Positions 8,668 to 17,204 of a DNA stretch of 32,179 bases are shown here, in pieces. This DNA is from an uncultured Polaribacter sp. (GTDB lineage: Bacteria; Bacteroidota; Bacteroidia; Flavobacteriales; Flavobacteriaceae): positions 1 through 32,179 of the forward strand of contig CAJWTV010000016.1 in assembly GCA_913047375.1 (NCBI GenBank). The letters run 5' to 3'. The notes beneath the pieces are model-generated. The model did not search any database and had not been told where the DNA came from. It was given only the letters and a program-made list of their open reading frames with translations. The position numbers were made by a program, and so were the translations under genes. How positions within the stretch are numbered: the first letter of the stretch is position 1; the number at the start of each line of letters is the position of its first letter.

Positions 8668-9858
8668 TTATTCTTTAATACTTGGAACCAATACCATTTC
8701 ATTTACATCTTTTGTGTAATCAACTCCATCTACTTTAAAACCAAATAAGTTAAAGAAATCATTACTATATCCCTCTAAATCTCCTATTGATGACAAGTTT
8801 TCAGTAGTTGCAGATTCCCATAGTTTTATAACTTTAGCCTGAATGTCTTCTCGCATCTCCCAATCATCTATTCTAATTCTACCTTTTTCATCCAAAGATA
8901 AATCACCGCCATATAAACGTTCACTATACAAACGTTGAATTTGCTCAATACAACCCTCATGAAGGCCTTCTTCTTTCATTATTTTATACAATAAGGAAAT
9001 ATACAAAGGAATTACCGGTATTGCAGAACTTGCCTGAGTAACTAATGCTTTATTAACAGAGACATAAGCGTTTCCTTTTAAGTATTTTAAATCATCTGTA
9101 ATTGTAAAAGCTTTTGCTTCTAAATCATCTTTTGCAGCACCAATCGTTCCATTTCTATAAACAGGTCTTGTAACATCTGGACCTATATAAGAATAGGCAA
9201 TTGTCTTAACACCTTCTGATAAAACATTCGCTTCATTTAAAGCATCCATCCACATTTTCCAGTCTTCCCCTCCCATAACAGTTACTGTGTTTTCAATATC
9301 CTCTCCCTCTGCAGGATTGATAGATATTTCTGATACATTTCCTGTGTGAAAATCTACTGTTTTGTTGGAAAAAACCTCTCCAATTGGTTTTAAAACTGAT
9401 TTAAAACGTTTACCTGACTCTGGATGTGTTCTTACAGGTGAAGCTAAACTATAAATTATTAAGTCAATTTCCCCTAAATCTTTTTTAATCAACTCTATAA
9501 CTTCATCTTTAATTTCATTTGAAAATGCATCTCCATTAATACTTTTTGCATACAAACCTGCTTTATGAGCTTCTTGCTCAAATGCAGCTGTATTATAAAA
9601 TCCAGGAGATCCTGGTCTATTAGGACTTGCTGGCTTATCAAAGAAAACCCCTATAGTAGATGCATCTGAACCAAATGCACTAGTTATTCTGGAGGCTAAT
9701 CCAAAACCTGTAGAAGAACCGATAACTAATACTTTTTTAGCACCATGAATCTTTCCTTTAGACTTTATATACTCGATTTGATTTTTAACATTTTGTGCAC
9801 ATCCTACAGGGTGTGATGTTAAACAAATAAATCCTCTTGTTCTTGGTTCTATAATCAT
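8668..9858 (-). CDS. fabV: Enoyl-[ACP]/trans-2-enoyl-CoA reductase FabV
   Basis: A 396-residue NAD(P)H-dependent reductase that saturates the trans-2 double bond of enoyl thioesters in the last step of fatty acid elongation. The N-terminal IIEPRTRGFICLTSHPVGC is typical of FabV/TER, the cofactor-binding turn is IGSSTGFG near residues 46-53, and the family Tyr-X8-Lys active site is Tyr234 to Lys243 (YRNGTIGAAK). Length matches FabV (about 400), not the shorter FabI. It follows purC by 32 bases on the same strand, so the two may be co-transcribed. Known FabV enzymes are insensitive to triclosan. Whether it works on ACP or CoA substrates cannot be told from sequence. Confidence 0.95.
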   Translation of the reverse strand: MIIEPRTRGFICLTSHPVGCAQNVKNQIEYIKSKGKIHGAKKVLVIGSSTGFGLASRITSAFGSDASTIGVFFDKPASPNRPGSPGFYNTAAFEQEAHKAGLYAKSINGDAFSNEIKDEVIELIKKDLGEIDLIIYSLASPVRTHPESGKRFKSVLKPIGEVFSNKTVDFHTGNVSEISINPAEGEDIENTVTVMGGEDWKMWMDALNEANVLSEGVKTIAYSYIGPDVTRPVYRNGTIGAAKDDLEAKAFTITDDLKYLKGNAYVSVNKALVTQASSAIPVIPLYISLLYKIMKEEGLHEGCIEQIQRLYSERLYGGDLSLDEKGRIRIDDWEMREDIQAKVIKLWESATTENLSSIGDLEGYSNDFFNLFGFKVDGVDYTKDVNEMVLVPSIKE

Positions 9859-9890
9859 AGTTTTTTATTGAAAATTATAAATGGTTTTTT

Positions 9891-10844
9891 TTATTTTTTA
9901 GACGATAAAAAATTTACTGTGTTGTTCTCTATTCTTTCTAAAACATTTTCTGTTGAAGCTTTTACAAAACGTTCTCCTGTAATTTGCTCATATAATTCAA
10001 TGTATCGATTGGAAATTTCTATAATTTTCTCATCTGACATTTCTGGAATTTCTTGTCCATCTTTGCCTTGAAAATCGTTTTTAATTAACCATTGACGAAC
10101 AAATTCTTTTGATAATTGTTTTTGAGGTTCTTTGTTTTTTTGACGATTAGCATATCCATCAGCATAAAAATAACGAGAAGAATCTGGTGTATGAATTTCA
10201 TCAATCAGTACAATTTTACCATCTTTTGTTTTACCAAATTCGTATTTAGTATCAACCAAAATTAATCCACGAGATGCTGCAATTTCTGTTCCTCTTTCAA
10301 AAAGTTTTCTTGTATAATCTTCTAAAACAATATAGTCACTTTCTGATATAATCCCTTTCGACAAAATTGCTTCTCTTGTAATATCCTCATCATGATCTCC
10401 ATTTTCTGCTTTTGTGGAAGGGGTTATAATTGGATTTGGGAACTTATCATTTTCATTCAAACCATCTGGCATATTAACACCACATAAAATTCTTTTCCCT
10501 AATTTATATTCTCTTGCAGCATGGCCAGACATATAACCACGAATTACCATTTCTACTTTAAATGGATCACATAAATTTCCTATAGCTACATTTTCATCAG
10601 GATTTGCAATTAACCAATTAGGAACAATATCTGATGTATCATTCATCATCTTGGTGGCAATTTGATTTAAAATCTGTCCCTTGTATGGAATTTGACGTGG
10701 TAGAATTACATCAAAAGCAGATAATCTATCTGATGCTATCATTACTAAAATTGTATCATTTATGTTATAAACTTCTCTTACCTTACCTCTATAAACAGAT
10801 TTTTGTCCAGGAAATTTAAAGTTAGTTTCATTGATTGTATTCAT
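9891..10844 (-). CDS. purC: Phosphoribosylaminoimidazole-succinocarboxamide synthase
   Basis: SAICAR synthetase, which joins aspartate to CAIR using ATP in de novo purine synthesis. It has 317 residues, the long form (about 300 residues, as in yeast Ade1) rather than the 237-residue E. coli form. Family blocks are YRGKVREVY near the N-terminus, SDRLSAFD, the [15 protein letters not shown] segment, LVDTKYEFG, and [12 protein letters not shown] near residue 220. It lies between phoH (98 bases upstream) and fabV (32 bases downstream), all leftward. The other purine genes are not in the window. Confidence 0.96.
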   Translation of the reverse strand: MNTINETNFKFPGQKSVYRGKVREVYNINDTILVMIASDRLSAFDVILPRQIPYKGQILNQIATKMMNDTSDIVPNWLIANPDENVAIGNLCDPFKVEMVIRGYMSGHAAREYKLGKRILCGVNMPDGLNENDKFPNPIITPSTKAENGDHDEDITREAILSKGIISESDYIVLEDYTRKLFERGTEIAASRGLILVDTKYEFGKTKDGKIVLIDEIHTPDSSRYFYADGYANRQKNKEPQKQLSKEFVRQWLIKNDFQGKDGQEIPEMSDEKIIEISNRYIELYEQITGERFVKASTENVLERIENNTVNFLSSKK

Positions 10845-10869
10845 TAATAATAGTATTGAATTTATGAGG

Positions 10870-10877
10870 CAAAAATA
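10870..10877 (-). promoter_or_regulatory. Predicted -7 box for purC
   Basis: On the minus strand the sequence is TATTTTTG, an exact TAnnTTTG match, ending 25 bases before the purC ATG. No TTTG is found at -33, so this is a partial promoter prediction. Confidence 0.45.
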
Positions 10878-10942
10878 AACTTTAATTCTAAATTATTATG
10901 GTATCGAGGAAAAATAACCTCGCAAAATATCGTTTATTAAAA

Positions 10943-11896
10943 TCAATCTGTTTCTATACTCTTATATGCAGAAATTATTCTTTTTACTAGCTTGTGTCTT
11001 ACTATATCGTTATCATCTAAATATACCTGTGCTATTCCATCAACATTTTTTAAAGCTAGCAGAGATTCCTTTAAACCAGAAACTTGCTTTCTAGGAAGAT
11101 CTATTTGTCCTGGATCTCCATTTATAATAAATTTTGCGCTTTTCCCCATTCTAGTCAAAAACATTTTCATTTGATTGTGCGTTGTATTTTGTGCTTCATC
11201 TAAAATCACAAATGCATTATCTAAAGTTCTACCTCTCATAAACGCCAAAGGTGCGATCTGTATAATTCCTTTTTCTAGGTGAGATTCTAACTTTTCATGA
11301 GGTATCATATCTCTTAAGGCGTCATATAGAGGCTGCATATAAGGATCTAATTTCTCTTTTAAATCTCCGGGTAAAAAACCTAAATTCTCTCCTGATTCTA
11401 CTGCAGGTCTTGTTAAAATAATTTTTCTTACTTCTTTTTCTTTTAATGCTTTTACAGCTAGTGCTACTGCTGTATATGTTTTTCCAGTACCAGCTGGCCC
11501 TACTGCAAAAAGCATATCGTTCTTCTGCATTAAAGTAACCATTTTTCTTTGATTATCTGTCTGTGGCTTAATTAGCCTCCCATTAACTCCATGGAGCAAA
11601 ATATTTTTAGCATTCATTACTGCAATAGTTTTATCCTCTTTACCATTTGAAGTTAGAATACGTTCGATACTATTTTCATCTAACTTATTATAACGATTAA
11701 AATATTTGATAAGCTGTTCTATTCGATTTTCAAATTCATCTAAAAGAGTTAATTCTCCATAAATTTTAAGCTTTGCACCTCTTGCTACTAATTTAATTTT
11801 AGGGAAATGATTTTTTAATTGTTCAATAGTACTATTGTATGATCCAAAAAAATCATTTGGATCTATGTCTGTCAATGTTATCGTTCTTTCGTTCAA
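10943..11896 (-). CDS. phoH: PhoH family protein (ATPase, TTG start)
   Basis: A 317-residue cytoplasmic protein of the PhoH/PhoH-like group, an ATPase resembling superfamily 1 helicase cores. Walker A GPAGTGKT is at residues 133-140 and Walker B VILDEAQN at 230-237; between them is TRPAVESGENLGFLPGD (162-178), diagnostic for PhoH. The first 100 residues form a small KH-like N-terminal region common in this family. The start codon appears to be TTG at 11896: upstream in frame there is no ATG before a stop near 11951-11953, and residues MNERTITLTD resemble the usual N-terminus of relatives. The physiological role is uncertain; RNA metabolism is suggested for homologues. It is divergent from the SAM hydrolase gene. 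Confidence 0.94.
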   Translation of the reverse strand: MNERTITLTDIDPNDFFGSYNSTIEQLKNHFPKIKLVARGAKLKIYGELTLLDEFENRIEQLIKYFNRYNKLDENSIERILTSNGKEDKTIAVMNAKNILLHGVNGRLIKPQTDNQRKMVTLMQKNDMLFAVGPAGTGKTYTAVALAVKALKEKEVRKIILTRPAVESGENLGFLPGDLKEKLDPYMQPLYDALRDMIPHEKLESHLEKGIIQIAPLAFMRGRTLDNAFVILDEAQNTTHNQMKMFLTRMGKSAKFIINGDPGQIDLPRKQVSGLKESLLALKNVDGIAQVYLDDNDIVRHKLVKRIISAYKSIETD

Positions 11897-12026
11897 ATGC
11901 TTTAATTTATTTAAAATATTAGTTAGAATTATTATAACTAAAAATAGTAATTAAAATTACTAAATTGATTAGATTTGCTTGAAATAGTTAATAACTTTTA
12001 CACAATTAATTAACAGCAAACCTTTA

Positions 12027-12884
12027 ATGTCTTTCATAACTTTAACTACAGATTTCGGCACAAAAGATCACTTTGTAGGTGCAGTTAAAGGTGCGATATA
12101 CTCTGAACTAAAAGATGCAAAAATTGTAGATATTACTCATGAGATATCTCCTTTTAATATCACAGAGACAGCATATATTTTAAAAAATTCTTACAAAAGC
12201 TTTCCAGACGGAACGATTCATATTGTTGGGGTAGACTCTGAATTAAGTTTAGACAATAAACACATCGCTATAGAGTTAGATAATCATTTTTTTGTTTGTC
12301 CAGATAATGGACTAATTTCTATGATAGCCTCTGAGATTAATCCAACTAGAATTGTAGAAATTAATATTCATGATAGAATAGAAAGTAGTTTTCCTGTTTT
12401 AGATGTTTTTGTCCAAGTGGCCTGCTTTATAGCCAGAGGAGGTAACTTAACTGTAATCGGCAAAGAGGTTGCTGACTATAAAAAACTAATTGAAATACAG
12501 CCAAAAGTTAATCAAAAACAAACACAAATTATTGGAGGAGTTATTTATATTGACAACTATGGAAATATAATTACCAATATCAAAGAAAAGATGTTTAACG
12601 AAATTGGTAAGGGAAGAAAATATACAATTAAAGCCTCTCGTTATACTTTCGTGAAAATTTATAGTAAATACAACGAAATTAAAGGAAATGATTCTATAGG
12701 AAGAAGTTTCGATGGCAGCAGACTCGCTATTTTTAATTCTGCAGGTTATTTAGAGATTGCATTATATAGAAGTAACTTAAAAACTGTAGGTGGTGCATCT
12801 ACTCTTTTAGGTTTAGAGTATAGAGATCCAATTATTATAGATTTTGAATATGAAGAAAAACCAGATTTTATAAATTTATCTTAA
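12027..12884 (+). CDS. SAM hydrolase (SAM hydroxide adenosyltransferase, DUF62)
   Basis: A 285-residue member of the SAM-dependent chlorinase/fluorinase fold family. Bacterial housekeeping members split S-adenosylmethionine with hydroxide to adenosine and methionine. The N-terminal signature TTDFGTKDHFVGAVKG (residues 7-22) and VDITHEISPF are typical, and the second domain starts near residue 180 with YIDNYGNIITN. No halogenase-specific loop is evident, so hydrolysis is preferred over halogenation. It is the first gene of a rightward run: the ABM-fold gene follows after 6 bases, then gldF and gldG. It is divergent from phoH. Confidence 0.92.
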   Translation: MSFITLTTDFGTKDHFVGAVKGAIYSELKDAKIVDITHEISPFNITETAYILKNSYKSFPDGTIHIVGVDSELSLDNKHIAIELDNHFFVCPDNGLISMIASEINPTRIVEINIHDRIESSFPVLDVFVQVACFIARGGNLTVIGKEVADYKKLIEIQPKVNQKQTQIIGGVIYIDNYGNIITNIKEKMFNEIGKGRKYTIKASRYTFVKIYSKYNEIKGNDSIGRSFDGSRLAIFNSAGYLEIALYRSNLKTVGGASTLLGLEYRDPIIIDFEYEEKPDFINLS

Positions 12885-12890
12885 AAAAAT

Positions 12891-13187
12891 ATGTTTATTA
12901 GAATTGTAAAAATGAGTTTTCACCCCAAATATATAGATCAGTTCCAAAAAATATTTGACGAAAAAAAAACCTCTATTAAAGCTTATAAAGGATGTAATTT
13001 ATTAGAACTTTATCAAGATAATAAAAATCCTGAAATTTTTTTCACCTACTCTTATTGGGAACAAGAAAAGGATTTAGAAAGCTATAGAAACTCTTTGCTT
13101 TTTAAAAATATCTGGGCAAAAACTAAGCTTTTATTTAATGATAGACCTTTAGCTTGGAGTGTGGATAAAAAAGTAAGTTTAAAATAA
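12891..13187 (+). CDS. Small ABM-domain protein (putative quinol monooxygenase)
   Basis: A 98-residue single-domain protein of the ABM dimeric ferredoxin-like fold (antibiotic biosynthesis monooxygenase / YgiN group). The pattern is recognisable: MFIRIVKMSF as strand 1, CNLLELYQD around residue 40, FFTYSYWEQEKDLESYRNS around 54-72, then FKNIWAKTKLLF. Members include quinol monooxygenases and heme-degrading enzymes, but many have no known substrate; the catalytic role here is not established. It starts 6 bases after the SAM hydrolase stop, so the two are co-transcribed. Confidence 0.8.
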   Translation: MFIRIVKMSFHPKYIDQFQKIFDEKKTSIKAYKGCNLLELYQDNKNPEIFFTYSYWEQEKDLESYRNSLLFKNIWAKTKLLFNDRPLAWSVDKKVSLK

Positions 13188-13273
13188 ATGAACCAATTTT
13201 TAGTTATCAGCTAAAAAGAAACGATAATGGTTTTGAAAATAATCGTATTTTTAAATTAGAAAAGAAGTAATTA

Positions 13274-13993
13274 ATGTTTGCAATTGTAAAAAAAGAAATT
13301 AACTCGTTTTTCGGATCCTCGATAGCTTACCTAGTTATAGCTGTATTTTTGCTTATCAACGGTTTGTTTTTGTGGGTGTTTGAAAATGATTTTAATATTA
13401 TAAGTGCAGGTTTTGCTGATCTAAATTCATTTTTCTTTATAGTGCCGCAGGTTTTTATTTTTCTAATACCAGCTATTACTATGAAAAGTTTTGCTGATGA
13501 ATTTAATAGTGGAACAATAGAAATATTAAAAACGAGACCTATTTCAAATTGGCAAATTGTTATGGGTAAATTTTGGGCTTCTCTGTTATTAATTGTAATC
13601 GCTCTAATACCTACTTTAATTTATGTGTATACAATTTATCAATTAAGATCACCTAATAGCAATATTGATTTTGGAACTACAATAGGAACATATCTTGGAT
13701 TATTGTTTTTAGCAGCTACCTATACTGCCGTTGGATTATTTACCTCAGCAGTATCTAAAAATCAGATTGTTGCTTTTCTTTTAAGTGTGTTTATTATTTT
13801 TATTTTATTCTTTGGGTTTGATGCAATTTCTAACTCATTTGCAAAAGATACTTTGTTAATCCAAAAATTAGGAATTAATGAACATTTTAAAAGTATTTCT
13901 AGGGGAGTTATAGACTCAAGAGATCTTATTTATTTTATAAGTGTATCCGTTTTCTTTTTATTCATTACTAAAAATCGTTTAGAAAATGAATAA
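13274..13993 (+). CDS. gldF: Gliding motility ABC transporter permease GldF
   Basis: A 239-residue ABC-2 type permease with six hydrophobic segments, close in length to Flavobacterium GldF (about 240). The IPAITMKSFADEF ... GTIEILKTRPISNWQIVMGKFWA region around residues 65-98 is the conserved cytoplasmic loop of ABC-2 permeases. In F. johnsoniae GldF forms an ABC complex with GldA and GldG, linked to gliding and cell-surface function; it is absent in some gliding Bacteroidota, so it is not a universal motor part. The gene overlaps gldG by 8 bases, showing coupling. The ATPase gene gldA is not in the window. It lies 86 bases after the ABM gene. Confidence 0.93.
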   Translation: MFAIVKKEINSFFGSSIAYLVIAVFLLINGLFLWVFENDFNIISAGFADLNSFFFIVPQVFIFLIPAITMKSFADEFNSGTIEILKTRPISNWQIVMGKFWASLLLIVIALIPTLIYVYTIYQLRSPNSNIDFGTTIGTYLGLLFLAATYTAVGLFTSAVSKNQIVAFLLSVFIIFILFFGFDAISNSFAKDTLLIQKLGINEHFKSISRGVIDSRDLIYFISVSVFFLFITKNRLENE

Positions 13994-15638
13994 AAAAATT
14001 AAATATACCCTTGTTTTAATTACTGGAATAATACTACTAAATATTTTAAGTCAGAGCTTTTATAAACGTTTTGATTTAACAAAAGACAAACGATATACAT
14101 TATCTAAAACCTCGGAAAAGATAATTTCTAAAATAACTGAAAATCTATTTATTACGATCTATCTAGAAGGAGATTTTCCACCTGAATTTAAAAGGCTACA
14201 AATAGAATCTAGTCAATTTTTAGAAGAATTAACTGCTCTGAATTCAAATATCATAGTCAATTTTGAAAGCCCAGATAATCAACGAGAAGAGTTAATCAAA
14301 AAAGGCATGGTGCCAAGTCAATTAACGGTTCAAGAGGTCGGTGGCAAACTCTCTGAAGCTATTATTTTTCCTTGGGCAAGTATCAATTACAAAAATAAAA
14401 GTAAGATTGTATTTTTACTTCCTAATGCCGTCCAACCTTCTGGGGAAGAGCAAATCAAAAAAGCAATCGAAAATTTAGAATACAATTTTATAAATGCTAT
14501 TAATAGTATAATTATAAAAAAAGAACAAAAGATTGCTTTACTCTCAGGTAACGGAGAACTAGATGATATCTATTTATATAGTTTTCTAAGTGAAGTTTCA
14601 AAAAAATATAAATTAGCAAAATTCACATTAGATTCTGTTGCCAAAAACCCACAAAATACTTTAAAAGATATTACTGAATTCGATTTAGTGATCATTGCTA
14701 AACCTTCAGAAAAATTTACAGAAAAAGAAAAATTCACCTTAGATCAATTTATCACAAATAATGGAAAAACTTTATGGATGATAGATAACGTAATTGCTGA
14801 TCAAGATAGTCTTTTAGCTACTGGAAAAATGTTAGCATATCCTAGAGAACTGAATCTAACAGATTTACTTTTTTCATATGGAATTCGTATAAACACCTCG
14901 TTAATAAAAGATTTATATGCTGCAAAAATACCAGTAGCAACAGGCATGATAGGTAATCAAACTCAGTTTAAAAATTTAGATTGGTTTTTTCATCCTTTGG
15001 CAGGAGGAAATCCGAACCATCCTATTACAAAAAATATCTCTCCAGTAAGATTTCAATTCACAAATCAAATAGATACTCTAAAAAATAAAATCAAAAAAAC
15101 ACCTTTATTGATTAGTTCAGTATTAACACAAAAACTGGGAATACCGAATTTCATTGAGTTGCAATCTATCGCCGATAAACCTAAAGAATCTGACTATAAC
15201 AGCGGAAATCAGTTATTAGCAGTATTGTTAGAAGGTGATTTTAAGTCAGCTTATAAAAATAGAAGTCAACCTTTTAAGACATCACTTTATAAAGAATATT
15301 CTAACAATAATAAAATGATTGTAATTGCTGATGGGGATGTAGGTAAAAATCAAATTTTAAAGAAAGAACCTTATGATTTATCCAGAGATAAATGGACCAA
15401 TGAACAATTTGGAAATAAAGATTTCTTATTAAATACAATTGATTATTTATTAGATGACACAGGATTAATTCAATTAAGAAATAAGTCTTTACAAATAAAT
15501 ATACTAGACAAACAAAAAGCCTTTAAAGAAAAATTCTTTTGGCAGTTTTTAAACGTTACTCTTCCTATTGTTTTATTATTGATTTTCGGGCTTCTTTTCA
15601 AGATCGTTAGAAAAAAGAAATATAGCACTCAAAACTAG
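13986..15638 (+). CDS. gldG: Gliding motility ABC transporter auxiliary protein GldG
   Basis: A 550-residue membrane-anchored protein: an N-terminal transmembrane helix at about residues 7-24, a large extracytoplasmic region (ABC-type uncharacterised transport domain), and a C-terminal helix around 520-540 followed by basic residues RKKK. The RFDLTKDKRYTLSKTSEKI segment right after the first helix is typical of the GldG/auxiliary ABC family. It works with GldF, whose gene overlaps it by 8 bases. The predicted large domain includes LLSGNGELDD near residue 182. The downstream YeeZ-like gene is convergent; the 32-base gap shows no convincing terminator. Confidence 0.93.
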   Translation: MNKKIKYTLVLITGIILLNILSQSFYKRFDLTKDKRYTLSKTSEKIISKITENLFITIYLEGDFPPEFKRLQIESSQFLEELTALNSNIIVNFESPDNQREELIKKGMVPSQLTVQEVGGKLSEAIIFPWASINYKNKSKIVFLLPNAVQPSGEEQIKKAIENLEYNFINAINSIIIKKEQKIALLSGNGELDDIYLYSFLSEVSKKYKLAKFTLDSVAKNPQNTLKDITEFDLVIIAKPSEKFTEKEKFTLDQFITNNGKTLWMIDNVIADQDSLLATGKMLAYPRELNLTDLLFSYGIRINTSLIKDLYAAKIPVATGMIGNQTQFKNLDWFFHPLAGGNPNHPITKNISPVRFQFTNQIDTLKNKIKKTPLLISSVLTQKLGIPNFIELQSIADKPKESDYNSGNQLLAVLLEGDFKSAYKNRSQPFKTSLYKEYSNNNKMIVIADGDVGKNQILKKEPYDLSRDKWTNEQFGNKDFLLNTIDYLLDDTGLIQLRNKSLQINILDKQKAFKEKFFWQFLNVTLPIVLLLIFGLLFKIVRKKKYSTQN

Positions 15639-15670
15639 AAATTAGACTATTTTATAATAAGAATTTGATA

Positions 15671-16438
15671 CTAAATTTCCAAAGACAACAAGTCATCGTG
15701 AATAAAAGTATAATCTAAAGTATCTTGAATTTTTTTAGAACTAACTATTTTATAAATGAGGTCTTCATTTTCTTCAAATTCTGGTAGTTTTAAATTTTTA
15801 CTCAATTTTGCTATTGAGTAAAAATCTTTTCTTGTTGGGTGGTGATTAGAACAAGCATTAAGGGTAATATTCCAGCAATTTTGGTCTATGACTTCATGAA
15901 TAATCTCAATACAATCCTCTAAATGAATCATATTTACAAAACCTTTTGGTTGTTTTATTTTATGACCCTCTGAAAACCAATTACCTGGATGTCTATTAGG
16001 ACCTAACAAACCTGAAAAACGTAAGATTGTTGTTTCAAAAAAATTATTTTTTCTAAATAATTCTTCAATTTCAGACAGAGCAGTTTGTTTCGTTTTAGTG
16101 TCTTCTGTAACCACCGCATTTATATTTGGATAAACTGAGGTAGAACTTATAAATATAATTTTCTTAACTCGTGAATTCTCAATTTGTTGAATTAAATTTT
16201 CAAATGCATCAATATCTTTTGAAGTTATTGCGACTACTAAAATATCTGAATCTAAAAAAAAATCATGCTCCTCAAATTCTGATATATCGATAAGGTAAGG
16301 GTCAATTTCAGATGCTTTTAAAATCACTAATTTTTCTTCTGATGTTGTAGAGCCTTTAACTATATAACCATCGTCTAACAATGATATTGCTAGAGGTTTA
16401 CCTAACCAACCACAACCTAAAATACTAACACTTTTCAT
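15671..16438 (-). CDS. NAD(P)-binding YeeZ-like epimerase/SDR protein
   Basis: A 255-residue Rossmann-fold protein. The dinucleotide loop GCGWLGKPLA is at residues 8-17. SSTSVYP (98-104), LRFSGLLGPNRHPG (139-152), VNMIHLED (168-175) and NHHPTRKDFY (198-207) line up with E. coli YeeZ and its relatives in the atypical SDR group. The biochemical function of YeeZ-type proteins is not established. A longer open frame reaches 16492, but the ATG at 16438 gives a start directly at the Rossmann strand and the family length. The start overlaps the end of the aquaporin gene by 14 bases, so the two are translationally coupled. Confidence 0.85.
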   Translation of the reverse strand: MKSVSILGCGWLGKPLAISLLDDGYIVKGSTTSEEKLVILKASEIDPYLIDISEFEEHDFFLDSDILVVAITSKDIDAFENLIQQIENSRVKKIIFISSTSVYPNINAVVTEDTKTKQTALSEIEELFRKNNFFETTILRFSGLLGPNRHPGNWFSEGHKIKQPKGFVNMIHLEDCIEIIHEVIDQNCWNITLNACSNHHPTRKDFYSIAKLSKNLKLPEFEENEDLIYKIVSSKKIQDTLDYTFIHDDLLSLEI

Positions 16439-17087
16439 CACAACAATTATCTTCTTTAACCAACTTACATGAAATAACAGCCAAAATAGCACCTATAATT
16501 GGAGCTAAAATATACATCCACAAATGTTGCATTTTCCCAGAAACTATTGCTGGTGCAATAGATCTTGCTGGGTTCATGGAAGCATTTGTAATTGGACCTG
16601 CAAACATAGCCTCTAAAAGCACTACAGCACCAATCGCTATACCTGCTATAATTCCTATTTCTTTACTTCCAGTTGAAACATTTATAATAACAACCATTAG
16701 GAAAAATGTAAGCAGCAGCTCTAAAACGAAAGCACGCCAAACATCAACAGTTGCTATAGTTGCTCCTAAGTTTTCACTAGCTGGAAATAGAAACCATAAA
16801 ATCAAACTAGCTGCAAATGCACCTAAAATTTGTGTAATGATATATTTAGGAACTTCTCTCCATGAGAATTTTTTAGCATATGCAAAAGCAATAGTAACTG
16901 CAGGGTTAAAATGAGCTCCAGAAGTTTCACCAAAAGCGTATATCATAGCCATAACTATTAAGCCCCAAGTAATAGCGATTCCTACGTGTGTTACTTCTCC
17001 TCCACTGACTTCATTAACAATCATTGCTCCAGTTCCACAAAAAATCATAGAAAACGTTCCTATAAACTCGGCGATATATTTTTTCAT
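16425..17087 (-). CDS. MIP/aquaporin family channel, NIP-like selectivity filter
   Basis: A 220-residue six-helix channel. The two NPA motifs are at residues 61-63 (SGAHFNPAVT) and 172-174 (NASMNPARS). The predicted aromatic/arginine filter, read by aligning with AqpZ, GlpF and plant NIPs around the NPA motifs, is Trp41, Ala160, Ala169 and Arg175. AqpZ would have Phe, His and Thr at the first three, so this is unlikely to be a strict water channel. The FAGPITNASMNPARS block resembles NIP-type channels. The C-terminus ends DNCCDEKC, with three Cys. The stop codon overlaps the YeeZ-like gene start. Uptake of glycerol or other small neutral solutes is an inference. Confidence 0.9.
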   Translation of the reverse strand: MKKYIAEFIGTFSMIFCGTGAMIVNEVSGGEVTHVGIAITWGLIVMAMIYAFGETSGAHFNPAVTIAFAYAKKFSWREVPKYIITQILGAFAASLILWFLFPASENLGATIATVDVWRAFVLELLLTFFLMVVIINVSTGSKEIGIIAGIAIGAVVLLEAMFAGPITNASMNPARSIAPAIVSGKMQHLWMYILAPIIGAILAVISCKLVKEDNCCDEKC

Positions 17088-17103
17088 CTATTTTAAATAT
17101 TAG

Positions 17104-17111
17104 CAAAGATA
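17104..17111 (-). promoter_or_regulatory. Predicted -7 box for the aquaporin gene
   Basis: Minus-strand TATCTTTG is an exact match to TAnnTTTG and ends 16 bases before the aquaporin ATG. The -33 element is not clear. Confidence 0.45.
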
Positions 17112-17204
17112 CATTGCTTTCCTTTGAGGTATCATTAAGATTTATAATTTTCTGAACACATAGCTAAGAGTTATTAGTAAAAAAAATAGCAATTAATTAG
17201 AAGT

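Noticed and set aside
10905-10922. CGAGG/CCTCG hairpin between phoH and purC
   Set aside because: The stem is only 5 bases and no T run follows on either strand, so I do not call it a terminator.
11945-11962. TAGTAAT/ATTACTA palindrome in the phoH / SAM hydrolase gap
   Set aside because: Seven-base arms of almost pure AT in AT-rich DNA are likely by chance; no promoter element could be placed beside it with confidence.
13188-13214. Eight-codon frame (MNQFLVIS) right after the ABM gene
   Set aside because: It is too short to support, with no ribosome-binding signal or conservation evidence; probably ordinary spacer.
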